Shown piece after piece: positions 8,231-15,848 of a DNA stretch of 34,895 nt (its first letter is position 1; each line of letters opens with the position of its first letter). Source of the stretch: JBBDMU01 sp040878115 (GTDB lineage: Bacteria > Bacteroidota > Rhodothermia > Balneolales > Natronogracilivirgulaceae). Location of the stretch: contig JBBDMV010000031.1 in NCBI GenBank assembly GCA_040878115.1, positions 1 through 34,895 of the forward strand, written 5' to 3'. The position numbers and the translations under genes are program-made. The notes beneath the pieces were generated by a model. It had not been told where the DNA came from and did not search any database. It saw only the letters and a program-made list of their open reading frames with translations.

Positions 8231-8329
8231 TAAGCTTCTCCATGGTTCCTCCATGGTAGCTCCATGTCAGCTCCATGTTTTTCATGGAGAAATTATGGAG
8301 ATGATATGGAGAAGTTTTGGGGAAGCTTA
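8231..8329. repeat. 99-bp hairpin made of 11-bp repeat units
   Basis: The left arm carries CTCCATG at 8238, 8249, 8260 and 8271, exactly 11 bp apart. The right arm carries the complement CATGGAG/TATGGAG at 8283, 8294 and 8305, again 11 bp apart, with a degenerate unit (TTTGGGG) at 8316. The ends are perfect inverted repeats, TAAGCTT (8231-8237) and AAGCTTA (8323-8329). The two arms are symmetrical about 8280, so the 7-bp blocks pair in register while the 4-bp spacers between them mostly do not. The result is a long stem with regularly spaced internal loops. Function unknown; no coding frame crosses it. Confidence 0.85.
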
Positions 8330-8386
8330 AGCTTTTGTAACAGCAGGCTATTTGTAAAAGTTTTCGGAGATAATGCTTGTTATTTA

Positions 8387-8414
8387 ATGTAATTTTATTA
8401 GTCTAAAATTACAT
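8387..8414. repeat. Inverted repeat with 11-bp arms
   Basis: ATGTAATTTTA and TAAAATTACAT are exactly complementary around a 6-base loop. A further weaker pairing (GCTTGTTATTTAAT near 8375 with ATTAAATAAGC at 8427-8437) surrounds it, and a 7-1-7 inverted repeat (TTATTTA/TAAATAA) lies at 8421-8435. All are part of the repeat island that leads into the 8440 palindrome. Confidence 0.65.
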
Positions 8415-8439
8415 ATAGCCTTATTTATTAAATAAGCAC

Positions 8440-8467
8440 GTAGAGACGCAAGATGTTGCGTCTCTAC
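8440..8467. repeat. 28-bp palindrome, copy 2 of a dispersed family
   Basis: Arms GTAGAGACGCAA and TTGCGTCTCTAC around GATG. The downstream flank (AATGTGGACCCACATCATGG, then AAACCATT) is the reverse complement, with a few changes, of the upstream flank of copy 1 at 5388. The other flank differs from copy 1. Confidence 0.85.
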
Positions 8468-8560
8468 AATGTGGACCCACATCATGGAAACCATTCACAT
8501 ATTATCGATTGATAAAATCACGGTTGCTGGTTTATTCAGGCATGGTTGGTTTAACCCACC

Positions 8561-8588
8561 GTAGAGACGCAAGATGTTGCGTCTCTAC
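8561..8588. repeat. 28-bp palindrome, copy 3 of a dispersed family
   Basis: Identical to copy 2 over the 28 bp, including the GATG centre. The upstream flank CATGGTTGGTTTAACCCACC is nearly the reverse complement of the downstream flank of copy 1. The downstream flank (AATATGCACC) resembles that of copy 2. Copies 2 and 3 are direct repeats 121 bp apart, lying just beyond the 3' end of the small membrane protein gene on the minus strand. Confidence 0.85.
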
Positions 8589-8628
8589 AATATGCACCAT
8601 AACCAATGTTTATTCGATTATGGTAAGG

Positions 8629-8967
8629 TCAGTTATGGTCCCTGGTCACCCGTTTGATCGTATTCTTCACCAAATTATCAACAGAATTTCGATCTTTTAT
8701 GGCAAAGTAAAGTAATCCGGTCCCGACCATAGTTAAGGTAGCGCCAAGAACGCTGGATACGGCACCTATCCAGGTCGTTTGGATTAACTGTAGAACTGAT
8801 AGGCTAATTAAAAACAGGCCGGTTATGATCTGTAGCAGGGAAGACCCAATGTACAAGAAATTTACACTCTGAAGTTTCGCTTTAAAACCAGAGTCAACTC
8901 CGTGGTATACCGGACCTCTTACTTTGTTAAATAAATCAAAACCTTTTTTTTCGGGCAGATGTGTCAT
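8629..8967 (-). CDS. Small predicted inner-membrane protein
   Basis: A 112-residue protein with two predicted membrane helices (about residues 36-58, LYIGSSLLQIITGLFLISLSVL, and 67-90, IGAVSSVLGATLTMVGTGLLYFAI) and a basic C-terminus (KNTIKRVTRDHN). I do not recognise a family and assign no function. The gene is divergent from rlmB with only 69 bp between starts, so their promoters share that gap. The presence of a bounded hydrophobic pattern and a Met start with a polar N-terminus makes it more likely real than a shadow frame. Confidence 0.6.
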   Translation of the reverse strand: MTHLPEKKGFDLFNKVRGPVYHGVDSGFKAKLQSVNFLYIGSSLLQIITGLFLISLSVLQLIQTTWIGAVSSVLGATLTMVGTGLLYFAIKDRNSVDNLVKNTIKRVTRDHN

Positions 8968-9036
8968 ATCATGTAATTAACTTACAAATAATATTTAAGT
9001 CAAGATTTTAAAGCAAATTTAAATAACGGAACATAG

Positions 9037-9783
9037 ATGAGCGAAGATGAATTCATATACGGTCGCAACGCTCTTAAAGAGCTCCTTGAGCGATCACCCG
9101 AGACAGTAGCAAAGATATATGTTAAGACCGGGATTCGCGGAGACTCAGTCGATGCCATATTTAACCTTTCGTCGGCACATAAAATTCCCTTGCAGCAGGT
9201 TCCCGGTAAGAAACTAAATGATCTGGTTGGTGCTGTAAATGATCAGGGGGTTGTAGCCCAGGTGAGCAGCCGTTCCTATCTTGAGCTTGATGAATGGCTG
9301 GAAGTGGTCAATATGCAAGAAAATCCGTTTGTTTTAATGCTGGATGAAATCGAAGACCCCCATAATTTCGGTGCAATTCTAAGAACGGCTGCCGCCTGTG
9401 GTGTTGCCGGGGTAATTGTGCCAAAGCACCGTCAGGCCCCGGTAAATGCTACCGTTTATAAAACATCAGCGGGGGCGGCCGACCTTGTCAATCTTATCCG
9501 TGTAGTGAACCTAAACCAAACCATCCTGAAGATGAAAGAAGCCGGCTTCTGGATTTGCGGACTGGACCAAAACGCAAAAACCGTTTATTGGCAGCAGAAG
9601 TTTGATATGCCGGTCGCTCTCGTTGTCGGCAGCGAGGGGAGTGGCATCCGCAAGAAGACCCTGGAACACTGTGATTTTACCGTGAGCATACCGATGAAGA
9701 AAGGTGTTGAATCTCTAAATGCCTCGGTAAGCACCGCGTTGATTTGCTACGAGGTAGAAAGGCAGGGGGAGTCCAGTGATTAG
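9037..9783 (+). CDS. rlmB: 23S rRNA (guanosine-2'-O-)-methyltransferase RlmB (TrmH/SpoU family)
   Basis: A 248-residue SPOUT methyltransferase. The N-terminal substrate-binding domain opens with FIYGRNALKELLERSPETVAKIYV, typical of RlmB/TrmH3. The C-terminal knotted domain has all three SpoU motifs: DEIEDPHNFGAILRTAAACG (about 107-126), VALVVGSEGSGI (near 193-204) and SIPMKKGVESLNASVSTALI (near 217-236). RlmB 2'-O-methylates G2251 in the peptidyl-transferase loop; a related tRNA or rRNA target is possible in this lineage. Monocistronic, as far as spacing shows. Confidence 0.92.
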   Translation: MSEDEFIYGRNALKELLERSPETVAKIYVKTGIRGDSVDAIFNLSSAHKIPLQQVPGKKLNDLVGAVNDQGVVAQVSSRSYLELDEWLEVVNMQENPFVLMLDEIEDPHNFGAILRTAAACGVAGVIVPKHRQAPVNATVYKTSAGAADLVNLIRVVNLNQTILKMKEAGFWICGLDQNAKTVYWQQKFDMPVALVVGSEGSGIRKKTLEHCDFTVSIPMKKGVESLNASVSTALICYEVERQGESSD

Positions 9784-9871
9784 TTAGCAGTGATCAGTAA
9801 CAGTAAGGTTAAATGCAGACTATCTGTGTAATTCTTTACGGAAAAAAACTATTACGGACGGAAAATTTATT

Positions 9872-9879
9872 TATATTTG
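9872..9879 (+). promoter_or_regulatory. Candidate Bacteroidota-type -7 box
   Basis: TATATTTG matches the TAnnTTTG -7 element known for the Bacteroidota primary sigma factor. It would place transcription start about 20-25 bp before the DUF1499 gene start at 9908. I see no clean -33 TTTG at the expected distance upstream, so confidence is limited. Confidence 0.35.
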
Positions 9880-9907
9880 TCTTACAACAGAAGATAATAG
9901 AGTATTT

Positions 9908-10639
9908 ATGGAAAGAAGTCTGATTAAAATAATATTCTACCTCTCACTACTTATTAGCGTCATTTTTATATTCTCCGGGTACGGCTATCAATGGGGGATA
10001 TGGGAACTTGGAACCGGATTCACTCTCCTGCGTTATGGAGCCTTTGCGGCAATGGGATTACTGGTGATCCACATCATCCTTGCGTTCTTTTTAAAAAAAT
10101 TAGATGGAATAGCAAGGGCAATGGTTGGGATCGGCTTGTTCCTTACACTGGGTGTTTCGGCTACTGCGATTTATTTTGCATATCAGGGCCAGGGGGCACC
10201 TCCAATCCATGATATCACAACGGATATGCAATCTCCGCCGGAGTTTGTGGATGTGGCAAGATTGCGTGAAAGTGCGCCGAATCCTCCCGGATACGAGGGG
10301 GAAGAGACCGCCAGAATACAACGTGAAGCATACCCCGATATTCAGCCATTGGTAACTCCCACTCCCAAACAGGAGGTCATTGATGAAATTGTCAAATTGA
10401 TTGCAAACGAGGGCTGGGATATAGTAAGCATCAACCGCCAGGAAGGACGAATAGAGTCCACCGAAAAGCTTGCCTGGTTTGGGTTCAAGGATGATGTGGT
10501 TATAAGAGTAATGGAAACGGATGAAGGTACCCGTGTTGATATGCGTTCGAAATCACGTATTGGTGCAGGCGATTTAGGGGTCAATGCCAATCGTATTGAA
10601 CAGTTGATGGAAGATTTGCAAGACCGGGTTAATGAATAA
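9908..10639 (+). CDS. DUF1499 domain membrane protein
   Basis: A 243-residue protein with three N-terminal membrane helices (about 6-24, 38-60 and 69-91) followed by a DUF1499 domain (about 97-240). Family hallmarks are PPIHDITTDMQSPPEF at the domain start and STEKLAWFGFKDDVVIRV...TRVDMRSKSRIGAGDLGVNANRI near the end. DUF1499 has no established biochemical role. Some members combine the domain with membrane helices as here. A TAnnTTTG box lies upstream. It is convergent with the kinase-like gene at 10711, with no clear terminator between them. Confidence 0.85.
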   Translation: MERSLIKIIFYLSLLISVIFIFSGYGYQWGIWELGTGFTLLRYGAFAAMGLLVIHIILAFFLKKLDGIARAMVGIGLFLTLGVSATAIYFAYQGQGAPPIHDITTDMQSPPEFVDVARLRESAPNPPGYEGEETARIQREAYPDIQPLVTPTPKQEVIDEIVKLIANEGWDIVSINRQEGRIESTEKLAWFGFKDDVVIRVMETDEGTRVDMRSKSRIGAGDLGVNANRIEQLMEDLQDRVNE

Positions 10640-10710
10640 GTAAAAAGTGATACGAAGTACCGCCGGTGAGTTAATGGGCTACTAATATATTATTATTTAT
10701 AAAAGATTCG

Positions 10711-11451
10711 TCAACAGGTTTTACTAAGGTCAGTTTTATTCTTTATCTGAAATGAAAAAGTTATGCCACCAAGGTCATTTTTATCAACTTTGGCTTTTGC
10801 GCCAATCTTCTTGAGCGCAAGGCCGCAAAAGATCATGCCGTAACCGGTAGCCTTCAATATTCCCTCATCAGGTATTTCATCACCAGTTACTTCAGTCTCA
10901 CCGAGAAAGCGGCTGATTACCGGGCCACGTGATTTATTACAAGAATCCGCTATGCCTATAGTGATAACGTCTTCATCAGAATGTATCGACACCCGTAGGT
11001 TGTCACCGTTATCTGAGAAAATAATAGATTGGATCAACAGGTTATCCAGGACCAGGTTCAGGATCTCCCGGTCAGCGTAAATAAATAAATCCGGTTCAGC
11101 CCAAACCTTTTCAGGTTGAATTCTCTTTTTTGAAAGGTAGAGTTGATTTGAGTTGATGATGTTTTCAACAAGGGTAACCACGTTGAAAGTCGATCGTTCT
11201 TCTACATATTGGTTCCTAATCAAGTGCTGAACATAAACCCAGGAGTTTATCTGATTGATCAGCTTGCTGCTGGACAAATGTATGTTTTCGCTCATCGACG
11301 CCAGGCTTTCGGCGTCACTGCTAATCTTCCCGTTTGCTCTCGCCAGCTCTTTTAATTCTGCTGATAACAGCTCGGAATACATCATGCTGTTGCCAATTGA
11401 ATTTTTTAGATCATGCGCCAGTGAGGCTATAAATTTCGACTTCTTGTCCAT
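10711..11451 (-). CDS. Short histidine kinase-like protein with altered ATP-binding motifs
   Basis: A 246-residue protein with no sensor or membrane segment. It begins almost directly at a HisKA dimerisation helix, FIASLAHDLKNSIGNSMMY, with His13 at the phosphorylation position. A HATPase_c-like domain follows. Its N-box reads LVLDNLLIQSIIFS, where the usual second Asn (LxNAIKFS) is Gln. The G1 box is IGIADSCNKSRG instead of DxGxG. The later G2-like segment, GYGMIFCGLALKKIGAKAKV, looks normal. Loss of the glycines suggests weak or absent kinase activity, so it may be a pseudokinase, phosphatase or scaffold. It starts 23 bp after the namZ stop on the same strand. No response regulator is nearby. 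Confidence 0.75.
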   Translation of the reverse strand: MDKKSKFIASLAHDLKNSIGNSMMYSELLSAELKELARANGKISSDAESLASMSENIHLSSSKLINQINSWVYVQHLIRNQYVEERSTFNVVTLVENIINSNQLYLSKKRIQPEKVWAEPDLFIYADREILNLVLDNLLIQSIIFSDNGDNLRVSIHSDEDVITIGIADSCNKSRGPVISRFLGETEVTGDEIPDEGILKATGYGMIFCGLALKKIGAKAKVDKNDLGGITFSFQIKNKTDLSKTC

Positions 11452-11474
11452 TAGTTTGCAATTGGAATATGAAC

Positions 11475-12719
11475 CTAATAGAGGAGATAAGGCTCGCGCT
11501 GCTGTTTGAAAGCCTCAACTTCTTCTTTCCATAACACATTGGGAGATTCAGGGTCATCGGAATTGAGGTACTCGTCAATTCTTTCTGTACCTGCCAGCAG
11601 GTACAGGTAGCTTTTGGTTTCGGATGCACTATCGGCATTTAGGAAATCCCGAAGCATTTCAACACCGAAAGCTACCGGATCAAAATCCCTGTAATTACTC
11701 AGTGTTATTTTTGCGCCATAGCTTTTAGAATCCTGATGCTTTGGCCTTGCGGCAACTCCTGGGATTGATTTTGTCATGAAATCTATTGCCGTTAATTTTG
11801 CACCATAACGGTCACCAAGACTGGTCAGGTGCTCCTGATCGATTTGTAATGTCGGTGAACCAATATTTAGGAAAGGATCGTCTGTTCCGCGGCCTTCGGA
11901 AAGGCTTGTTCCTTCAAAAAAGCAAGTTCCCAGATAAACTATAGAATGCTGGAAAGTCGGCAAGTTAGGAGACGGCGCTACCCATTCAAGACCGGTATCA
12001 GGCCAGATCATGGATCTTGTCAAATTTTCATTGGCGATCACCCTGTAGTTTACTTTTTTGTCGGTATCTAACCAGCCCTCACCTACGGCCATTGTGGCCA
12101 TTTCGCCAAGCGTCATGCCATGGGCTACAGGAATAGGAAAGGAACCTACAAATGAAGCATGTTCAGGTTCCAGGACCCACCCAGAGACATAGTCTCCTCC
12201 TGCCGGGTTCGGACGGTCCAGAATCCAGACCTCTACATCATTCTCAGCGGCTGCCTCCAATATCAGGCCCATGGTGGAAATATAAGTGTAAAACCGGGCA
12301 CCGACATCCTGCATGTCGAAAATCAGAAGATCAACATGTTCAAGCATTTCCGGTGTTGGCTTGCGGGTCTTCCCATAGAGGGAGAAAACAGGCAGCCCGC
12401 TTTCCTGATCGATACCGTCTGTTATTTGTTCACCGGCACCGTAATCTCCGCGAAAACCATGCTCGGGTGCATAAAGAGCTTGAATATTTACATTCTCGCT
12501 CAATAGGGTATCGAGGACGTGAGTCCCGGCAATGCGAGCTGTCGGGTTCATCACCAGTCCGACTTTGCGGCCTTCTAGTTCCTCCAGGTGGTCGCGGAGA
12601 AGAACTTCAGCGCCTACGGTTACTTTTTGCTGTGGAGCGGGGCTGGTTTCACTACAGGCTGTCACTGCCATTACTATGGCAAGAAAGCCTGAGCAAAACA
12701 AAGCTATACTGAACTTCAT
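11475..12719 (-). CDS. namZ: Exo-beta-N-acetylmuramidase NamZ-like lipoprotein (DUF1343)
   Basis: A DUF1343 protein of 414 residues from the chosen start. DUF1343 includes NamZ, shown to be an exo-N-acetylmuramidase (GH171) that removes terminal MurNAc from peptidoglycan fragments. Typical segments are VGLVMNPTARIAGTHVLDTL, ALYAPEHGFRGDYGAGE, SLYGKTRKPTPEML, LLIFDMQDVGARFYTYISTM and VWILDRPNPAGGDYVSG. I start at MKFSIALFCSG, because the longer frame (to 12746) would run into ndk. The signal peptide ends in AVTACSE, so the protein is probably a lipoprotein facing the periplasm. It starts 10 bp after ndk stops and precedes a kinase-like gene. Likely role is cell-wall recycling. Confidence 0.9.
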   Translation of the reverse strand: MKFSIALFCSGFLAIVMAVTACSETSPAPQQKVTVGAEVLLRDHLEELEGRKVGLVMNPTARIAGTHVLDTLLSENVNIQALYAPEHGFRGDYGAGEQITDGIDQESGLPVFSLYGKTRKPTPEMLEHVDLLIFDMQDVGARFYTYISTMGLILEAAAENDVEVWILDRPNPAGGDYVSGWVLEPEHASFVGSFPIPVAHGMTLGEMATMAVGEGWLDTDKKVNYRVIANENLTRSMIWPDTGLEWVAPSPNLPTFQHSIVYLGTCFFEGTSLSEGRGTDDPFLNIGSPTLQIDQEHLTSLGDRYGAKLTAIDFMTKSIPGVAARPKHQDSKSYGAKITLSNYRDFDPVAFGVEMLRDFLNADSASETKSYLYLLAGTERIDEYLNSDDPESPNVLWKEEVEAFKQQREPYLLY

Positions 12720-12729
12720 ACTGTTGTTG

Positions 12730-13161
12730 TTAAGCTTGATTGGCAACTACTTCTGAGGTAGAAAAGAAATAGGCACTTTCAATTTTTCCGTTTTCTACAG
12801 AATCTGATCCGTGTACCATGTTCTCGCCAACACTGTCGGCAAAATCACGGCGTATAGTGCCTTCATCGGCTTCAGCGGGATTGGTTGCACCAATGAGTTT
12901 ACGGTAATCAGCCACAGCATTTTCTTTCTCAAGGATTAAGGGAATACAAGGTCCACTGCTCATGAATTCGCAAAGCTCACCGTAAAAAGGACGTTCTTTA
13001 TGAACCTCGTAAAATCCTCCCGCCGTATCCTGTGTAAGGCGGGTCATTTTCATGGCTACGATTTTGAAGCCGGCCTCCTGAATTCGTCTGATGACTTCAC
13101 CAGAAAGGTTTTTGTGAACGCAGTCGGGTTTGAGGATGGCAAGTGTTCTTTCTAAGGACAT
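12730..13161 (-). CDS. ndk: Nucleoside diphosphate kinase
   Basis: A 143-residue NDK, which transfers phosphate from ATP to NDPs through a phosphohistidine to balance NTP and dNTP pools. It opens with ERTLAILKPDCVHKN, has YEVHKERPFYGELCEFMSSGP, and carries the catalytic His117 in ENMVHGSDS. Length is standard and the fold is complete. It lies upstream of namZ (10 bp gap) and 179 bp downstream of pgk in the same direction, so it probably has its own promoter or continues the serS-pgk transcript. Confidence 0.97.
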   Translation of the reverse strand: MSLERTLAILKPDCVHKNLSGEVIRRIQEAGFKIVAMKMTRLTQDTAGGFYEVHKERPFYGELCEFMSSGPCIPLILEKENAVADYRKLIGATNPAEADEGTIRRDFADSVGENMVHGSDSVENGKIESAYFFSTSEVVANQA

Positions 13162-13340
13162 TTTTTCTTTTTTTTAAAGTGATTATTTTGGGTCGAATAT
13201 AAGGTTATGCAATGCCATCGGCAATGGAATGATGTTGTTTGTATGCTTCGCTGTGGTTTGTTGTCGGTTGTGCAGAAACACCATTTTGGTCTTACTTTCA
13301 GGCTCTTTGTAATTAACTTGCAGGGAGAATAACCCTGTTT

Positions 13341-14534
13341 TCATTTCTCGGTTAACACCTGTATTCCCGGAAGCACTTTGCCTTCGAGATACTCCAGGCT
13401 TGCTCCGCCGCCTGTTGATACATGAGAAACGTTATTTTCCAGGCCGGCTTTCTTGATAGCCGATGCCGAGTCTCCGCCGCCGATAATGGTGATTGCTCCG
13501 TTCTCTGTGGCCGTACTCATCGCTCCGGCGATTGCGAAAGTCCCTTTGGCAAAGTTATCCATTTCAAAGACGCCCATCGGGCCGTTCCAGATTATGGTTT
13601 TTGCATTTTTGATTTCATCACCAAATAACTCTGACGATTTGGGCCCGATATCAAGGGCCATCCAGCCGTCTTCAATTCCGTCCTTAGGTACTACTTTATG
13701 TTCGGCGTCATTATTGAATTCTTTGGCAACGACTGAATCCAGGGGGAGCAAAATTTCTACGTTATTTCGTTTTGCCCTTTCCATCAGTTCGGCGGCCAGG
13801 CTTACTTTATCCTCTTCAACAAGAGAGTTCCCGATGGGTAGGTTCAGTGCTTTGTAAAATGTATAGGTCATTCCTCCTCCAATGATGATGGAGTCAACTT
13901 TGTTGATCAGGTTTTCGATCACTCCAATTTTGTCGGATACTTTAGCTCCGCCAATAATGGCTACGAAAGGCCTTTGCGGGTCCTGAACGCTTCCTTCCAG
14001 ATAGTCGATTTCCCGTTCCAGGAGATAACCGGCAGCGGCAGGTTGCAAATAATCGGTGATCCCGGCAACGGAACTATGGGCACGGTGACTACTCCCGAAA
14101 GCGTCATTTACAAAGACTTCCCCCAGCTTTGCCAGTTCCTGTGAGAAAGCAGGATCGTTTTTGGTCTCACCCTCATGAAACCTTACATTTTCAAGTAACA
14201 CGATTTGGCCATAACCGGCTTGCGAAACAGCCTTTTCAGCTTCAGGTCCTATGCAATCACTTCCGAAGAATACCTCGGTATCAACCAGGGCCCTGAGGTG
14301 CTCTGCTACCGGATGCAGGCTGAACTCTTCAGCGGGTTTCCCTTTTGGACGACCAAGGTGACTGAGCAGAATAAGGAGGCCGTTGTTTTCAATGACGTGA
14401 CGTATGCTGGGCAGGGCTTTTTGGATGCGGTTGTCGTCGCCAATTTTTCCGTTCTTGATGGGTACGTTGAAATCTACCCGCATTACTACCTTTTTTCTGT
14501 TAACATCAATATCGTTCAGCGTAAGTTTTGCCAT
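13341..14534 (-). CDS. pgk: Phosphoglycerate kinase
   Basis: A 397-residue glycolytic and gluconeogenic enzyme that interconverts 1,3-bisphosphoglycerate + ADP and 3-phosphoglycerate + ATP. Visible signatures are KKVVMRVDFNVPIKNG at the N-terminus, LLSHLGRPKG, the AHSSVAGI segment, AIIGGAKVSDKIGV, and IIWNGPMGVFEMDNFAKGT with TIIGGGDSASAI toward the nucleotide site. I place the start at MAKLTLNDID, not at the Met 13 codons upstream, because that extension is AT-rich and not part of the family. It begins 45 bp after serS on the same strand. Confidence 0.97.
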   Translation of the reverse strand: MAKLTLNDIDVNRKKVVMRVDFNVPIKNGKIGDDNRIQKALPSIRHVIENNGLLILLSHLGRPKGKPAEEFSLHPVAEHLRALVDTEVFFGSDCIGPEAEKAVSQAGYGQIVLLENVRFHEGETKNDPAFSQELAKLGEVFVNDAFGSSHRAHSSVAGITDYLQPAAAGYLLEREIDYLEGSVQDPQRPFVAIIGGAKVSDKIGVIENLINKVDSIIIGGGMTYTFYKALNLPIGNSLVEEDKVSLAAELMERAKRNNVEILLPLDSVVAKEFNNDAEHKVVPKDGIEDGWMALDIGPKSSELFGDEIKNAKTIIWNGPMGVFEMDNFAKGTFAIAGAMSTATENGAITIIGGGDSASAIKKAGLENNVSHVSTGGGASLEYLEGKVLPGIQVLTEK

Positions 14535-14579
14535 GACTTTTAGTTTATTAATTATGGTTATGTTGATTTGCACCGCTTT

Positions 14580-15848
14580 TTATAAATAGTCCCTGCCGGT
14601 ATATTGCTGTAAAACTTCCGGTACTTTAATGTTCCCCGACTCTTCCTGATATTGTTCCAGCACAGCGGAGAGAATTCTTGGCAGGGCCAGACCTGAGCCA
14701 TTGAGGGTGTGGAGAATATTGATGTCGCTTTTCTCATTCCGATATCGGATCATCATGCGACGAGCCTGGTAATCTTCAAAGTTCGAGCAGGAACTAACCT
14801 CCAGCCACCGGCTTTGGCCGGGACTCCAAACTTCCAGGTCGTATTTTTTAGATTGAGTGAAACCCATGTCACCCGTGCACATTAGTAAAGTGCGGTAGCT
14901 AAGTCCAAGCTCTTCAATCAGACCTTCAGCGTTTTTTCTCAGGGTTTCAAGTTCATCATAAGATTGGTCAGGTTTTACAAATTTGACCAATTCCACTTTA
15001 TCAAACTGGTGAAGTCGGTTTAGTCCACGAACGTCGCTGCCATAGGAGCCCGCTTCACGTCGCCAGCAGGGGGTGTGACATACGTATTTAACAGGAAGAT
15101 CTTTCTCGCCAAAGATTTCATCGCGGTGAAAATTGGTAACAGGAACTTCGGCTGTAGGAATGGCGAAGTAATTATCGCGGGGAACTACATACATCATATC
15201 TTCCTTATCGGGAATTTGTCCGGTTCCGCGAGCTGAATCTTCGTTCACGAAGTAAGGTGCCTGAAGCTCTATGTAGCCGTTATCAATTCCACGGTCTATA
15301 AAGAAGTTGATCAATGCGCGCTGAAGGCGTGCAACAGGACCCACATAAAAGGGGAAGCCGCCCGCGCTAACCTTAACGCCACGTTTAAAATCAATCCATC
15401 CGTTTTCGTCGGTGATTTCCCAATGCGGTTTTCTCCAGGATTTTTCCAGGGTTTCGCCGTGGGTTTTTATAACCTCGTTGTCGTTTTCAGTATTCCCCAC
15501 CGGCACGGAAGAGTGTGCCATGTTGGGAATACGCATCAGCAGGTTTGTCCGGGCAGTCTGTAGGGACTTCATTTCTTCTTCCAGACTCTGAATCTCGGTT
15601 TTCATGTTGCCGGTTTCTTCTATGATATTCCGGGCCTCATCCTTCTTGCCCTGGCCCATTAGTACGCCTATTTGCTTTGACTTGGTGTTGTTCTCATTTC
15701 TCAGTAGATCCAGACGGTGGGTAGCATCACGCCACTTTTGATCGGTTTCTATGACTTCATCGACGAGGTGAACATCTTTCTCGCCCTTATCTGTCATTCC
15801 CTGTTTTATTAAATCTTTCTCTTTTCTGATGCGACTAATATCGAGCAT
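14580..15848 (-). CDS. serS: Seryl-tRNA synthetase
   Basis: A 422-residue class II aminoacyl-tRNA synthetase that charges tRNA-Ser (and tRNA-Sec where present). The N-terminal coiled-coil arm that grips the tRNA spans about residues 25-105 (for example ETGNMKTEIQSLEEEMKSLQ). The catalytic domain has motif 2, CHTPCWRREAGSYGSDVRGLNRLHQF, and motif 3, NGSGLALPRILSAVLEQYQ. Start at MLDISRIRKEKDLI, the family N-terminus. It leads a run of minus-strand housekeeping genes (pgk, ndk, namZ). Confidence 0.97.
   Translation of the reverse strand: MLDISRIRKEKDLIKQGMTDKGEKDVHLVDEVIETDQKWRDATHRLDLLRNENNTKSKQIGVLMGQGKKDEARNIIEETGNMKTEIQSLEEEMKSLQTARTNLLMRIPNMAHSSVPVGNTENDNEVIKTHGETLEKSWRKPHWEITDENGWIDFKRGVKVSAGGFPFYVGPVARLQRALINFFIDRGIDNGYIELQAPYFVNEDSARGTGQIPDKEDMMYVVPRDNYFAIPTAEVPVTNFHRDEIFGEKDLPVKYVCHTPCWRREAGSYGSDVRGLNRLHQFDKVELVKFVKPDQSYDELETLRKNAEGLIEELGLSYRTLLMCTGDMGFTQSKKYDLEVWSPGQSRWLEVSSCSNFEDYQARRMMIRYRNEKSDINILHTLNGSGLALPRILSAVLEQYQEESGNIKVPEVLQQYTGRDYL

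Noticed and set aside
8238..8311. Regular repeats that could suggest a small CRISPR array
   Set aside because: Units are 7 bp with 4-bp spacers, inverted in the second half, and no cas gene is nearby. Not a CRISPR.
8509..8715. 68-residue ORF across the 8561 palindrome
   Set aside because: It reads through the repeat and into the antisense of the small membrane protein; no sign of coding constraint.
12152..12712. 186-residue plus-strand ORF
   Set aside because: Antisense shadow of namZ; arginine/proline-rich with no family signature.
13453..13857. 134-residue plus-strand ORF inside pgk
   Set aside because: Mirror of a conserved gene on the other strand, with low-complexity Ser/Leu composition typical of shadow frames.
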